A DNA stretch of 64,000 nucleotides, from the NCBI GenBank assembly GCA_021234155.1, contig JAJEKV010000001.1, positions 33,271,013-33,335,012 of the forward strand, written 5' to 3'. The position numbers were made by a program, and so were the translations under genes. The notes beneath the pieces were generated by a model. It saw nothing but the letters and a program-made list of their open reading frames with translations. It had not been told where the DNA came from and ran no database searches. Positions 1 through 14,973 of the stretch are shown one piece after another. Source of the DNA: Isoetes taiwanensis. Lineage: Eukaryota; Streptophyta; Lycopodiopsida; Isoetales; Isoetaceae. The first letter of the stretch is position 1. The number at the start of each line of letters is the position of its first letter.

Positions 1-2373
1 ATAGTTACGTATTGCTCACATTTCCGAAAGTCCCATCATTCAACATTTGAATTAAAAGAGCAAATGAGAAGAGAGACGTCAGATTTGAACAACCAAGAAT
101 CTAGAAAGCTAGGCATGAAAATGGTAACATCCAGTACATAGAGCTTCTGGCCATCAACGGCTACTCGGTCATAACCTTTCCAGCCTTTTATGTTTTAAAA
201 GCATCAGAGGATTCAACTGGCGCTAAAGATGAGAATCACTTTGTGGCTCACCCGCCCGTATACTCATTGTTAGTATTCATTCCATAGAATGATTTGTATT
301 TTTAATAGACTTTAAACAAGATCCAAATCTATATTCTGTCAGGGTCACTAAATGCTTATCCTGCATCCGTCACCAAAATGTATCAAATGATATATAACTT
401 AAGCCCGAGATTCAACAAAACAATAATACTACTTGTTGATTTTTCTATTAGAGAGAACATCAAGTAATGTGTAATGAACTGCTTTTCATTAAACCATAAC
501 ATTTTAAACAAGTCCCTGCTATTAGTTAAGGTCATGTATACTAAATCAAGCTTACTTTAAACGTTCATCTGGTTACATTAGCAGGCCAGTACGTCAATCA
601 AGTAATAATAAGGTCACCTAACTAGAGATACTTGCGACGATATGTTAGAAACAAGTTTTGTTCATCGCTTTTATATTTTGTAAAAACCTAAACGCAGAAC
701 TATCACCATATTAGGTTTTTCCATCCGTCGAGTCATCTAACCGTGAATAATGTAGGACTTTCGGTTCCAACAACACCGTAGTCCTTCCCCGGTCTCGAAA
801 GCAATACCCCATCCAATGTGAACATGAGTTATGATCCATCACAATCCGAAGATAGTTTCTTGTTACTTTGCCCCGCCGTGACCACTTGCTCCACGCTTTG
901 ATTAACCATATCTATATGATCAAAGCAAGCTCAGCCGGCCTTATCATTGACGCCAAATAGCTCGCACTTTTTCCGTGATGATTTCATTTTGGTCATTACC
1001 ACCATTAGGTTCTGCCATCGGAATCGTATTCTACCCATAGTTTTGGTGGGGAAAAGAACCCAATATTAAAGACTATCTCGCTCACAATCGACATCCAAAG
1101 CGTATTGGTCTTGTATCATGTTGATTCATATTGATATTTTCAACGGACCTATAACTCTGTTTTACACGATATCCGCACGTAAGTTAGGTGAGATCGGCGA
1201 TCTCCTCGCCTAAATATCAGCATGCTGCTATCATCATATAAATCTTCCTAATATTTTCATAGTGCCAAGATCGCTTAATAATCAACATTGCCCCAGCCGC
1301 TTTATGAAACTCATATTATCCTTGTATAAACATAGTTCAATGGTACACTATTGACTTTCATGTTTATTTTATTCAAGACGTTTGATAATACACCATATAA
1401 GGGTATGTTAATAGCTAAGAGTAGCTAGCTTGTTTATAAAGGTAGTTCATTAGGGTCGACAAGAGTGGTAAACCCCATTAGCCACATGTTTGTCTTGTAT
1501 AAAAAAAGAACTCGGTGTTTTGTGGAAAAATGCTCACATAAGGGGACCGACTTGTTGAGAACGAGTTCGATTGGGGGGAAACTCTAAGATCCCCTGAGGA
1601 TTGCTATGAGTCGACTGCGGGTGATCCGAGAATCGATTGGCCGTGATCATATAAATATTTGGGAATTTGGGAAGTCATCTATATTATCACTTACCTTATT
1701 TGCAAAAGTTTCTTAGTGTTGTTATTGGGGTAACACTTCACGCAGAGTCGTCAAGGATGTGACGAAAATTTGATGCTAACTTCAAATTGTTTCTATGGAC
1801 ACAGTTTAAGGTAAAGTTCCTAAGTTGAATTCTTATTTGAATAAAGGATAGATATTTTGTTGTGTATACCATGGTAGATTAGTGATCACGATTGCAACGT
1901 AGCCGCCTTGAACATGCAAGGATGAGGACAGGGAACGCCTCCTTGGTGAGATTCAGTGATTGTGTCCCTGAGCGACAACGGCTTGAACAAGAGAAAGCAC
2001 AGATGCATACTTTTGTGCTGACTGTAATTGTGATTGCAAACACAACTGGCTTGACAAAAGCGCATCCGTGATCTCTGAGATAATCGTATCGCGGCACATA
2101 TATCAAGTAGCACCGAGGTAAAAGATAACAATGTACCAATCGAGGTGGAGATATCAGACCGTGGAAGTACGCAGATATCCTAACTACTGGAGTTTTGCAG
2201 GATTAGCAAAACCTCGACCGGTGATGACCATGAAAGTTATCCATCTTGAGAAGGATAGATCGAAATGGGGCATATCTCTGGATGATCGCAGGGTGATCCT
2301 CTTGGAGAAGGATGGACCTAAATTGAGTGTACTTGACCCATCGCGACGATCTATCTTGGAGAAGTGGATGGAT
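1..2373 (+). mobile_element. Array internal region 0 (left-truncated)
   Basis: This is the right part of an internal region cut by the window edge. The first bases match the part of the next unit near 3920. It carries the landmarks of the other units: the 'TTTTGGTGGGGAAAAGAACC' block near 1041, and the triple 69-bp repeat and purine-rich repeats before the next LTR. No gene is supported. The small reading frames here change from unit to unit. Confidence 0.85.
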
Positions 2374-3174
2374 TGATATGGAGCAAGCACGGGGAGTGGT
2401 CCACCACGAATGGGTTATTGAATATAGCAATACTATAAAATGTTATTCTAAGGTCGCCTAATAATATAAAGGCATGTGGAATATAGCATTTGGATGTAAG
2501 GAACCATTGATATTTATGATCGGGGTCGAGGCAATCATTGGGATGATTATTTGTTGAGAAAAGGCCTTAGATAATGTCCCATATGGATAAGTCATATAAT
2601 CTAATTAAAGGCAAGGAGATATTTTGAGAAAAAGGGCAACCCGCCGGTAAAAAGGCTAAAGTCTCGCAGACCATAAATAGAACTGGAATGTCGGGCTTGA
2701 CATATTCGGCAACCAGAGGTCGGATTGCAGCGACCTTACCTCGTTGGAACCGGCTCGAGCAGCTCGAATTGGGGCACATATCCTAGTTCATCCATGAGGG
2801 AGTAATAGCAAAATGTGGCCAGGAGTCACAAATTAACGCCATAGCGACTCTGGCCAGATCAAGAAATTGTTTTTGTGATGTGTGGCTACGGAGTAGAAGC
2901 TAGAGGGATCAGACCGGAGGGCCAATAAGCGACATTTGTCTTGCCCAATGGCTATTCATGCCGAGTAGCCGATATTGTTTGCTCATGTCTACTGAGTAGC
3001 TTTTATTAACGTTTTCACGTGAGCTGTATCAGTTACAACCTTGGACCCTGGCTATGTTAAACCTGCTCGTCAATGTATTTTATCTCGATATATATGATGA
3101 TCTTGGATCTTGATCTTTCAAATAAGATGTCGTTGTTCAAGAGTTTAGCTTCCCATAAACAATGAATTGTAACA
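2374..3174 (+). mobile_element. Array LTR 1
   Basis: Starts TGATATGGAGCAAGCACGG and ends AATTGTAACA, where the complete copy ends TGTATCA. The TATA region reads CATAAATAG near 2672. A degraded tRNA-iMet primer site follows at about 3177 (TGGGTATCGTAGGC). Length is 801 bp, like the LTRs of the complete copy. Confidence 0.88.
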
Positions 3175-6100
3175 AGTGGGTATCGTAGGCTGTCGCTATC
3201 TCTTCTGGGAATCTAAGTGGCTATGGGAACATCAACACCAAGAACCTTGCAAGCTTGTGCCGCAAGTATAGATGGGTTTAACTCGCCAAAGAAGTGTTAA
3301 GGACAAAGTATAAGGGTAAACAGAATTTTTAGAGCTCCAAAGAATTTGTGTAATCCTCGATAAAGATCGACTTCCATCATCACTGCAAGTGAAGCCCGAG
3401 CATCAAGAGCAAAGAAACCACCAAACTATAATTCAATCCTAGAATTGCATCTCGCCTTGGCCAATCCCTTTATCAATCCAAAAAGTTTTAGCATTTGGCC
3501 TACCGTACTTCTACCGCCTCGATCCTTTTTAACAATTTCAATCGAACATCATCGTGGGTAATTTCAACAACATTGACTTGTCACCGATACACCATGTTAC
3601 CGCGTGACACATCTATTATTTGACACCCTCATAATCTATACCGACATACATTTAAACTCGCTAGCTTATATTTAGATCAAATTATTATTTAATACAAATA
3701 TGATGCAACTAACTCATAGATTCAATCAGGCTAATGAAGAACATCAATTTGTTTACAATATAACGAATTGAGAGTATATACTCCTCATGATTATAAGTCT
3801 TTACAAAATTTTAACCATACCATTGGTTCTAACACCTCAGTCAACAACAAAGATGCTAATATATCACGCCAGATTGTATAAACCATTAGGCGGCCCTCAA
3901 AAATTGACCTTCAAAGTTTTGTATTGTAGCACATTTCCAAAGTCCCATTCAACATTTGAATTAAAAGAGCAAATTTTGAGAAGAGAGACGCTCAGACTGG
4001 CACTCAACCAAGAATTTGTTAGCATGAAAATGGTAACAACCAGGCCAAGGCACATAGAGTCTCTGCTTATCACCCAATACCACTGCACCTTCTTAGCCTT
4101 ATGTTTTAAAAAGGAAATGAGGATTCAATCTATGCCAAAGATGGAGAATCTATTTTTATTTTACCGTGGCCCGTATACTCCTCATTATTAAGATTCATTC
4201 CATAGAATGATTTGTATTTTAACAGACTTTAAACAAGATCCAAATTTAGGGTGCACCCATTCTTATGATGTGGTCACTAAATGCTTATCCGCATCCGCCA
4301 CTCAAATGCACGATATAACTTAAGCCCCGGTATTCAACAAAACAATAATACTACTTGCTTAGATTTTCAAAACAGAGAATATCAAGTAATGTAGTAATGT
4401 GTCAAACTGCTTTTCATTAAAACTATAACATTTTAAACAAGTCCCGCTAGTTAAGGTCATCCATGTATACGGAATCGGTTTAATAAATTAACTGCTACTA
4501 GCGCTTATATTGTCAATCATATGGTCACCTAACTAGAGATATGGTTAATGATATGTTAGAAAATGTTTGTTCATTTGCTTTATATTTTAGAAACCTAGAA
4601 ACACAACTATCACCTCGCTATTAGGTTTTTCCATCCGCTCGTATCATTTAATCGTGAATATAATGTAGGACTTTTGGTTCCAACCGAATAATTGCCTTCC
4701 TGGTCTCGAAAGCAATACCCTCATCCAATAAGCCAGAATAGATGAGTTATGATCCATCATAGGATCACAATCCTACTTAATCGCCAAGATAGTTTTGTTA
4801 CTTTGCCTCACGATCTCACTTGCTCCATCGCTTGATTAACCATATCTATATGATCACAAGCAAGCCCAAATGGGCTTATCATTGACGCCAAATAGCTCCT
4901 CGCACTTCTTCCGTGATGATTTCATTTTGTCAAGCTTCATTACCACTATTAGTCTGGCCATCTAATCGATTCACCCATAGTTTTGGTGGGGAAAAGAACC
5001 CAATATTAAAGACTATCCGTCTGGCTAATCGACATCCAAAGCGTATTGGTCTTAGAGTGCTGTTGGATTCATATTGATATTTCAACGGACCTATAACCCC
5101 TAGTGTTTTATTACACGTATATCCGCTATCGCAAGTTAGGGTGAGACTCCTAAGATCTCCTCGCTCCAAATATTTGGCATGCCATATCATCATATGTAAC
5201 TTTCCATCATTTCTTATATAGTGCCGATCGGGCTTAATAATCAACATTGCCCTTAGAACCGCTTTTGGCTATGAAACTCATATTATCCTTGTATAAACAT
5301 AGCTCAATGGTACACTCATTGACTTCATGTTTATTTTATTCAAGACGTGTTTGATAATACACCATATAAGGTACATGTTAATAGTCAAAGTAAGAGTAGC
5401 TAGCTTGTTTAAGCAAAGGTAGTTCATTAGGGTCGATGCAAGAGGGTAAACCCCATTAGCCACATGTTTGTCTTGTATAAAAAACTTGCTTTGTGGAAAA
5501 TGCCTCAAGCATATGGGACCGAATTTGTTGAGAATCCAGTTCGGATTATTGGGGAAACCCAAGATCCTTGAGGATTGCGGACGATCGCGGGTGATCCGAG
5601 ATCACCGGGTCGCGGGATCATCTATAAGGGGTCATTTGACTTGGGAAGTCATCTATATTAATACTTGACCTTATTTGCGTGTGTTTCTTAGTGTTAAGCA
5701 TCGGGGACACTTTACGAGAAGTCGTGTCATGATGTGGATTAGGTAAATTTGATGAATCCTTTCAAATTGTTTCCTATGGGACAGTAGGTAAAGTTCCTAA
5801 GTTGAATTTTATTTGGAATAAAGGATAGATACTTTTGTTGTGTATACCCATGGTAGATTAGTGACCACGATTGCAACGAGCCTTGAACATGGTATACTAG
5901 GATAGGAATGCCTCTTAGTAGACTAGTGATTGTGTCTGGCAGTAATCGGTTTGAACAAGAGAGCATAAGATGGTTACTTTGAAGACTAGTAATTGTGATT
6001 GCAACACAATCGCTTGACAAAGTTGCATCCGTATCTTGAGATAATCGCATCGCGTGGCTATTATTAATCGGGCAGTACCGCCGGAGGTACGAAAAGAGAT

Positions 6101-6350
6101 AATAATGTACTACCGAGGTAATAAGGGATATATCGCATCGAAAGTACGCAGATATCCGTAACTACTCGAGTTTTGGTGGATTATAAAACTTTCGACCGGT
6201 GATGACCATGAAAGATCCATCTGAGAAGGGATAGATCGAAATGGGCATATCTTGGATGATCTAGGCGATCCTTCTTCTTGGAGAAGGGATGGACCGAAAT
6301 TTCGAAAGCCTTCGGACCATCGCGACGATCTATCTCGAGAAGGGATGGAT
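3175..6350 (+). mobile_element. Array internal region 1
   Basis: Non-coding internal region of 3176 bp between LTRs 1 and 2. It aligns along its length with 42218-45557 of the complete copy. The longest reading frame (3787-4191, 134 codons) is not kept in other units and resembles no family I know, so I do not call it a gene. Confidence 0.85.
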
Positions 6351-7143
6351 TGATATGGAGCAAGCACGGGAGTGGTCCACGACAAATGGTTATTGGAATT
6401 ATGGCAAATACTATGTAAATGTTATTCTAAGGTCATTTAATAATATAAAGGGCATAGGATAACATAGCATTTGGATGTAAGTGAACCATTAATATTTATG
6501 GACTGGTCGAGGCACCATCATTGGGATGATTATTTGTTGAGAAAAGGCCTTAGATAATGTCCCATATGATAAGTCAGATAATCTAATTGAAGAGATATTT
6601 TGAGAAAAGGGCAACCTACCGGTAAAAAGGCTAAAGTCCTTTAGAGATCTATAACAGAATCGAATGTCGGGCTTGGACATATCTCGCAAACTGCAGGTGG
6701 CCTGATTGCAGCCGACTCACTGCTGGAACCGCCCCGAGTCTAGTCGAATTAAAGTGGCACATATCCTAGTTCATCCATGAGGGAGTAATAGCCAAAATGT
6801 GATGCTGGGGTCGTACAAATTAACGCCATGGCGACTTCACAGATCCGCAATTGCTTTTGTGATGTGTGGCTACGTGAGGCCAGGACTAGCCCCGAGGCCA
6901 CGTTTATATTGTCTTTTGGGTAATAATGGTTCATGCCTTTAGTAGCGATATTGTTTGCTCATGTCTAATACGGAGGAGCGAGCATCATTGAGCCGCTGTA
7001 CTGCCATACCGTGGACCCTACAGGTTAAACGTGCTCGCCAACGTATTTTATCCTCGACATATGATGATCTTGGATCTTGATCTTCAAATAAGATGTCAAG
7101 TTGTTCCGCAGTTTAGCTTCCCATACAACAATGAATTGTATCA
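6351..7143 (+). mobile_element. Array LTR 2
   Basis: Runs from TGATATGGAG to TTGTATCA (793 bp), with the terminal TGATA/TATCA inverted repeat intact. A perfect tRNA-iMet primer site follows at 7146. Confidence 0.9.
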
Positions 7144-10100
7144 AGTGGTATCAGAGCTGCCGACTGAACTATGGGCTATATGGGAACATCACCAAGAACT
7201 CGTAAGCCGCCGTAAGTATAGATGGGTTTAACTCACAAAGAAGTGCTAAGGACAAAGTATATGGGTAAACAGTGAATTTTAGAGCTCCAAGAATTTGTGT
7301 AACTCGATAAAGATCGACGACCACCGCAAGTGAAGCTCTGAGCATCGCGCAGAGAGAAAACCCACCAAAACTTGGCAATCCCAGAACTGCATCCTCCGTC
7401 AATCCCAGGCGTCAATCCGTGCCCAAAGTACTTGGCTTCTCTTTGCCACCGGTACTTAATGCCTCGACCGTTTTAACAATTCCTTAATCGAACATCGCAA
7501 TTTCTTAACAACATTGACTTGTCGGATACACCATGTTATCAAGATGACATCTATTATTTGACACCTCATAATCTTGCTACCAGACATACATTTAAACCTC
7601 CTTATATTTAGGACTGTGTTTGAAGTTATTTAGTCACAAATATGATGCAACTAACTCATAGATTCAAAATCACCAGAGCTAATGAAGCAAACATCACTTG
7701 TTTACAATATACCGCAAATTGAGAGTGATATACTGTGATGATTATGTCTTGCTAAATTAAAAATTTTAATGTATAAATTTCATACCAAAGATTGGTTCAA
7801 CAAAACTTTATAATGTACCAAGATGCTACTACATCGCCAGATTGTATAAACCATTAGCGTCCTTTCAAAATTGATCTTCAAAGTTTTGTATTGTAGCATT
7901 TCAAAGTCCCATTCAATATTTGATCAAAAAGAAAGCAATGAGAAGAGAGACGCTCGCATCTCTGTACCAACCAAGAATTTGTTAGCATGAAAATGGTAAC
8001 AAACCAGTACGAAGGTACATAGAGCCCGCTTATCACCTACCACCTATTGCACCTTCTTAGCCTTATGTTTTAAAAGGAATGTAGGGATTCACCCTTATGC
8101 TAAAGATGGAATCATTTTTATTTTGATCGTCTGCATACCTCATTAACAGTTAGTATTCATTCCATAGAATGATTTGTATTTTAATAACAGACTTTAAACA
8201 AGATCCGCCTTAGGGTGCACCTATTCTTATGATGTGGTCATTTAAATGCTTATCCAAGATCACTCAAATGATTGATATATAACTTAAGCCCCATTCAACA
8301 AACAATAATACTACTTGCTTAGATTTTTCAAACATTAGAATACCTGTTAATGTAGTAACGTCAACTGCTTGGCTAAACCATAACATTTTAAACAAGTCCT
8401 CGCTTATTAGTGCTAAGGTCATCCATGTATACGAAACTGCTTATCAGAAATTAGTTAGCGCTTATATTGTCAATCATAAGTAATAATATGGTCACCAACT
8501 AGAGATACTAAAGCACGATATGTTAGAAACAAGCTTGTCTTACCGCTTTATATTTTGTAAAACCCAGAAACACAACCATCGCTATTATTAGGTTTCCATC
8601 CGCTCAGATCATCTTAACCGGAATATAATGCAGGACTTTTGGTTCCGCCTCGAAATACTGCCTTCCGTCCTATAATACCTCATCCAGCTGTGTTTCAGAA
8701 TAGATGAGTTATGATCCATCATAAAGATATCAATACAATCCCCTCGGCCAATCGCCGTATAGTTTTGTTACTTTGCCCGGCCGCATCTTCACTTGCTCCA
8801 CGTTTTGGATTAACCATATCTATATGATCATACAAGCCCAGCCGCCTTTATCATCGGCTGACGCCAAATAGCTCTCCGCACTTTTCCGTGGATGATTTCA
8901 TTTTGTCAGTTTCTTCATTACCACTATTAGGTCGCTTTACTCCAATCGATCTCACCCATAGTTTTGGTGGGGAAAAGAACCCAATATTAAAGATCATCTC
9001 TGCCTACACCGATATCCAAAGCGTGGGTATTGGGTCTTAGAAGTTGATTCATTGAGATTTCAACGACCTATAACCCCTAGTGTTTTACACGATATCCGCT
9101 AATGTGTTAGTGGGAGATCAAGATCTCCCCGCCCAAATATTTGGCCAAAGGCCATATCATCATGTAAATCTTCCTATTTTCATAGGTGCCAAGATCGCTT
9201 ACTAATCAACATTGCCCCCAGCCGGCGAAACCTATATTATCCTTGTATAAACATAGTTCAATGGTACACTATTGACTTTCGTTTATTTTATTCAAAGACG
9301 GTTTGATAATACACCATATAAGGTATGTTAACAGCTGCTGTAAGAGTAGCCAGCTTGTTACAAAGGTAGTTCATTAGGTCGGCCAAAGAGTGGTAAACCC
9401 CATTAGCCACATGTTTGTCTCTATAAAACCCTACATGGTGGGAAAATGCCTCACATATGGGACCACCTATTGAGAAATCCAGTTCGGATTATTGAAACCC
9501 CAAGATCCTGAGGATTGGGCGGGAGTCGACCGTGGTGATCCGGGAGAGATCGGACAATGTGGGATCATCTATATAAATATTTGACTGGGAAGTCATCTGC
9601 TAATACTTGACCTTATTTAAGGTTTCTTTTAGTGTTAAGCATTGGGGACACTTTACGAGAAGTCATTAAGGATGTGGACGCAAAATTTGATGCGAATCTC
9701 AAATTGTTTCCTATGGGATGTGCTTATGGGTAAAGTCTTGTTGAATTTTATTTGGAATAAAGGATGATACTTTTGTTGTGTATACCCATGGTAGATTAGT
9801 GACTACGATTGCAAACGAGCCTACTTGAACATGGCATAAGCTAGACAGAATGCCCCTGAGACTAGCACTGTGTCTCAAAGACAATCGGGTTTGAACAAGA
9901 GAGCATAAGATGTATACTTTTGAAGACTATAATTGTGATTGCAACACAATTGGCTTGACAAAGCCGCATCCGTATCTGGAGATACACCGTATCGTGGTGG
10001 CGATAATCAAGTAGTACCGCTGGAGGCACGAAAGATAATAATGTACCACCGAGGTGCGGGGATATATCGTGATCAGAAGTACGTATATTGCAGAATTACT

Positions 10101-10287
10101 TCTCGAGTTTTGCGTCGGATTATAAAACTTTCAGAATCGGTGATGACCATGAAAGTGATCCATCTTGAAGGATAGATCGAAGGGGCATATCTTGGATGAT
10201 CGCAGGTGATCCTTCTTGGAGAAGGATGGATCGAAATTGAGTGTACTTGGACGCATCGCGACGATTCATCTGAGAAGGGAGCTGGAT
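7144..10287 (+). mobile_element. Array internal region 2
   Basis: Non-coding internal region of 3144 bp between LTRs 2 and 3, collinear with the other units. No gene is supported in it. Confidence 0.85.
7146..7157 (+). promoter_or_regulatory. Primer binding site (tRNA-iMet) of array unit 2
   Basis: TGGTATCAGAGC lies two bases after the LTR end. It is complementary to the 3' end of plant initiator methionine tRNA, the usual minus-strand primer of many plant LTR retrotransposons. It fixes the direction of the array as plus strand. Confidence 0.9.
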
Positions 10288-11066
10288 TGATATGGAGCAA
10301 GCACGGGAGTGGTCCACGACAAAATGGGTTATTGGAATTACAAATACTATGTAAATGTTATATCTCAAGGTCGCCTTAACAATATAAAGGGCATAGGACA
10401 ACATAGCATTTGATGTAAGGAACCATTAATATTTATGGACGGGTCGAGGCACCATTGATGATTATTCGTTGGAGAAAAAGGCCTTAGATAATGTCCCATA
10501 TATAAGTCATGGTAAATTCAATTAAAGGCAAAGAGATATTTTGAGAAAAGGGCAACCGCTCGTGCTAAAGTCTCAGAGACCTATATAAATAGAATCGAAT
10601 GGGCTTGACATATCTCGCAAACTTTGAGGTCGACTGCAGCGACTCACTGGAACCACGAGTCTAGTTTCCGAATCTCTTGGGGTGGCACATATCCCAGTTC
10701 ATCCGCGGTGATGAGGGAGTAATAGCCAAAATGTGATGGGGTCATAAATTATCGCCATGGCGATTTACGATCCGCAATTGCTTTTTAGGATGTGTGGCTA
10801 ATGGAGAAGGATCTACCTGAGGGCCACGTTTAATATTGTCTTTGGCATAATGTAATTCATGCCGAGTAGCCGACATTGTTTGCTCATGTCTACGAGGAAG
10901 CGATAACGCTTGGCCGAGCTACTGTATTGCTACACCGTGGACCTGCCAGGTTAAACGTGCTCGCCAATGTATTTTATCTCGATATATATGATGATCTTGG
11001 ATCTTGATTCAAATAAGATGTCGTTGTTCAAAGAGTTTAGCTTCCCATAAACAATGAATTGTATCA
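10288..11066 (+). mobile_element. Array LTR 3
   Basis: Runs from TGATATGGAG to TTGTATCA (779 bp). The primer site after it is degraded (GCGGCATCGAGC where other units have TGGTATCAGAGC). The change falls on the TCAG stretch, in line with the CAG-linked differences seen elsewhere. Confidence 0.87.
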
Positions 11067-14000
11067 GCGGCATCGAGCGAGCCGCATTCTTCCGGGAATC
11101 TATGGGCTATGGGAACAATAACATTAAGAAACCTTGCAAGCTTGTGTCATATATAGATGGGTTTAATCACAAAGAAGCAAGGACAAAGTATATGGGTAAA
11201 CAGTGAATTTAGAGCCCAAGAATTGCAGTAATCCTCGGATAAAGATCGACGACCACGCCGCAAGGAAGCCTGAGCACGAGTGCAGAGAGAGAGAAAACCC
11301 ACCAAAACTTAGTATAATCCTAGAATTGCATCCGGCCAATCCCTAGGCGCCTTATCAATCCAGCTCAGCATTTGGCTTTGCCACCGGTACTTAATGCCTT
11401 CGACCGTGCTTTAGTCAATTCCTTAACCGAACATTGGCAATTTCTTAACAACATTGGACTTCAAGTCAGATACACCATGTTACTCTGATATATCTATTAT
11501 TTGACACCCTCATAATCTTGGCTACCAGACATACATTTAAACTCATTATATTTAGACCACTAGTTATTTGCATCACAACATGATGCAACTAACTCATAGA
11601 TTCAAAAATCAGTCTGTAGCTAATGAAGAACATCACTTGTTTACAATATAACGCAAATTGAGAGCGATATACCGTATGATTATGCTGTCCATGTACCAAA
11701 ATTTTAATGTATAAATTTCATACCAAGATTGGTTCACCAAAACTTTATAATACCAAGATGCTAATATATATCGCAGATTGTAAACCATTAGGCCCTTTCA
11801 AAATTGATCTTCTAAAAGTTTTGTATTGTAGCACATTTCCAAAGTCCCATCTCGAACATTTGACTAAAAAGAGCAATGAGAAGAGAGACGCTCATCATAC
11901 TCAACCAAGAAATTCCTGTTAGTATGAAAATGGTAATAACTAGGCTGCAAGGTACATGAGATTTATCACCTAGCCACCATTGCACCTTCTTAGCCTTATG
12001 TTTTAAAAGGCACCGTAGGATTCAACGCTAAAGATGGAGGAATCATTTTTATTTCACCGGCCCGTATACTCATTGTTAGGTATTCATTCCATAGATTTGT
12101 ATTTTAATTTTAAAATGTGAAGATCCAAATTAGGGTGCACCCATTCCTTATGATGTGGTCACTAAATTTATCCTAAGATCACACCAACACGAGATATAAC
12201 TTGCCTCCCAGTATTCAAATAAACAATAATAATAATAATACTATTTTAGATTTTCAAAAACATTAGAGAGAACATCAAGACGTAGTAATGTCGAACCCGT
12301 CATTAAACCATGGACATTTTAAACAAGTCCATAGTGCTAAGGTCATCCATGCATACCAAACCTGTTTACCGTAAAATTGGTCCTGGCACAGCAGCTTATA
12401 TTGTCAAATCATGTAATAATATGGTCACCTAACTAGAGATATGGTTAATGATAAGGTTAGGAAACAAGCTTGTCTTACTGCTTTTGAGGATTTTAAAACC
12501 TAGAAACACAAACTATCACTGGTTATTGGGGCTTCCATCCGCGGCTCGTGACCATCTAACCGTGAATATAATGTAGACTTTTGTCCTACCGTAAAATATT
12601 CTGCTCTCCCGGACTGAAAGCAATACTCCTCATCCATTGTGTTTCAGAATATTGTTAAGATCCATTGCAAGATATCACAATCCAAGATAGCTTTGTTACT
12701 TTGCTCCAGATCTTCACTTGCTCCACGCTTTGGACAATCCATATCTATATGATCACAAGCAAGCCCCGCCTCATCATTGACGCCAAATAGCTCGCACTTT
12801 TTCCGTGATGATTTCACTTTGCCGCTTCATTACCACTCATAGGTCCGCCATCTAATCGGGAGCCCCACCCATAGTTTCGGTGGGGAAAAGAACCCAATAT
12901 TAAAGACTATCTCGGCTCACACCTAACCAAAGCGTGTATGGTCTTGGTGGAATATGTTGATTCATATTGATATTTTCACCGACCCATAACCCCTAGTGCA
13001 TAATTTATATCCGCTAATGTGTTAGGGTGAGATCAAGATCTCCTCGCCCAAATATTTGGCATGCCATATCATCATATGTAAATCTTCCTATCATTTCATA
13101 GTACAAGATCGGGCTTAATAATCAACATTGCCCTACCGCTTTATGAAACCTTATATTATCCTTTAGAAACATAGTTCAATGGTACAATTATTGACCATGT
13201 TTATTTTATTCAAGACGCGGTTTGATAATACACCATATAAGGTATGTTAACAGCCAAGAGTAGCCAGCTGTTACAAAGGTAGTTCATTAGGGTCGACAAG
13301 AGTAAACCCCATTAGCCACATACGTTTGTCTCGATAAAAAATAAAACCTTTGGGTGTGGAAAATGCTCGCTATGGGACCGACTTGTTGAGAACGAGTTCT
13401 GGATTATTGGGGAAACCTCAAGATCCTTGGAGGAGTCATGGAGTCGAATGCGGGTGATCTCAGAGACCGATTGGTCAGTGATCATCTATATAAATATTAT
13501 ATTAATACTTGACCTTATTTGCGTGCTCTTAGTGTTACATTGGGGACACTTCACGAGAAGTCACATGATGTGATCGAAATCTGACGGAATCAAATTGTTT
13601 CTATGGACATAAGTAAAGTTCCTAAGTTGAATTTCTTTATTTGGAATAAAGGATAGGATACTTTGTTGTGCATACCCATGGTAGATTAGTGATCACGATT
13701 GCAACGTAGAGTCAGTTTGAACATGGTATAACAGATAGGAATGCCCTCTGGTAGACTAGTGATTGTGTCTCGGCAAAGCATAACTCCGCTTGAACAAGAG
13801 AGCATAAGATGTATACTTTGAAGACTAGTAATTGTGGGATTGCAACACAATTGGCTTGACAAAAGTTGCATCCGCCGTATCTTGAGATACACCGCATCGC
13901 GGGTGGCGACAATCAAGTAGTACCGCCGAGTACGAAAGATAATAATAATGTACCAATCGGTACAAGGGATATATGTAATGGAAGTGCCAGACATATCCGT

Positions 14001-14184
14001 AATTACTCGAGTTTTGCAGGGATTATAAAACTGATCGGTGATGACCATGAAAGATCCACCTGAGGAAGGATAGATCGAAATGGGGCATATCTTGGATGAT
14101 CGCTAGGTGATCCTTCTTGAAGGGATGGACCTAAATTGAGTACTTGGACGACGCGTGACGATCATTCTTGAGAAGGGATGGGAT
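11067..14184 (+). mobile_element. Array internal region 3
   Basis: Non-coding internal region of 3118 bp. It lacks about 16 bases around 13498, where the other units read TTTGACTTGGGAAGTC. No gene is supported. Confidence 0.85.
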
Positions 14185-14973
14185 TGGATAAGTGGAGCAA
14201 GCACGGGAGTGTCCACGATAAATGGTTATTAAATTATATAAATATTATGTAAATGTTATTCCTAAGGTCACTTAATAATATGGAAGGCATAGGATAACAT
14301 AGCATTTGGATGTAAGGAACCATTGATATTTATGGATCGGCTTCCAGGCACTATCATTGGGATGATTATTTGTTGGAGAAAAAGGCCTTAGATAATGTCC
14401 CATATGATGTCATATAATCTAATTAAAGGCAAAGAGATATTTTGAGAAAAAGGGCAACCGCTCGGTAAAAGGCTACAAGTCTCGTAGAGATCTATAAATA
14501 GAACTGAATGTCGGGCTGACATATCTCGCAAACCGAGGCTTGATTGCAGCGACCTTACCTCATGGAACCGCCTCCCTGAGTCTAGTTTCCGAATTGGGGT
14601 GGCACATATCCCAGTTCATTCGTGTATGAGGGAGTAATAGCCAAAATGTGACAGGGTCATAAATTATCGCCATGGCGGCCTACGTATCTCTGCAATTGCT
14701 TTTGTGATGTGTGGCCACGGGAGTAGCTAGACTACCGGAGGGCCACTGCTTTATATTGTCTTTGCACAATGGTTCATGCCGAGTAGCCGATATTGTTTGC
14801 TCATGTCTACGAGTAGCCGACATCAAGCTTATTTAGCCAAGCAATGCTATCCTGGTGGACCCATGGTTAAACGTGTTTCACAATGTATTTATCTGATATA
14901 TATGATGATCTGATCTGACTAAATAAGATGCTTGTTCAAGAGTTTAGCTTCCCATAAACAATGAATTGTACCG
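14185..14973 (+). mobile_element. Array LTR 4
   Basis: The start is altered (TGGATAAGTGGAGC for TGATATGGAGC), and the end is altered too (TTGTACC for TTGTATCA), so both edges are good to a few bases only. The primer site is degraded. Length is about 789 bp. Confidence 0.8.

Noticed and set aside
3787-4191. 134-codon frame in an array internal region
   Set aside because: Not open in the other seven units or in the complete copy, and no recognisable motif. Chance frame, possibly created by indels.
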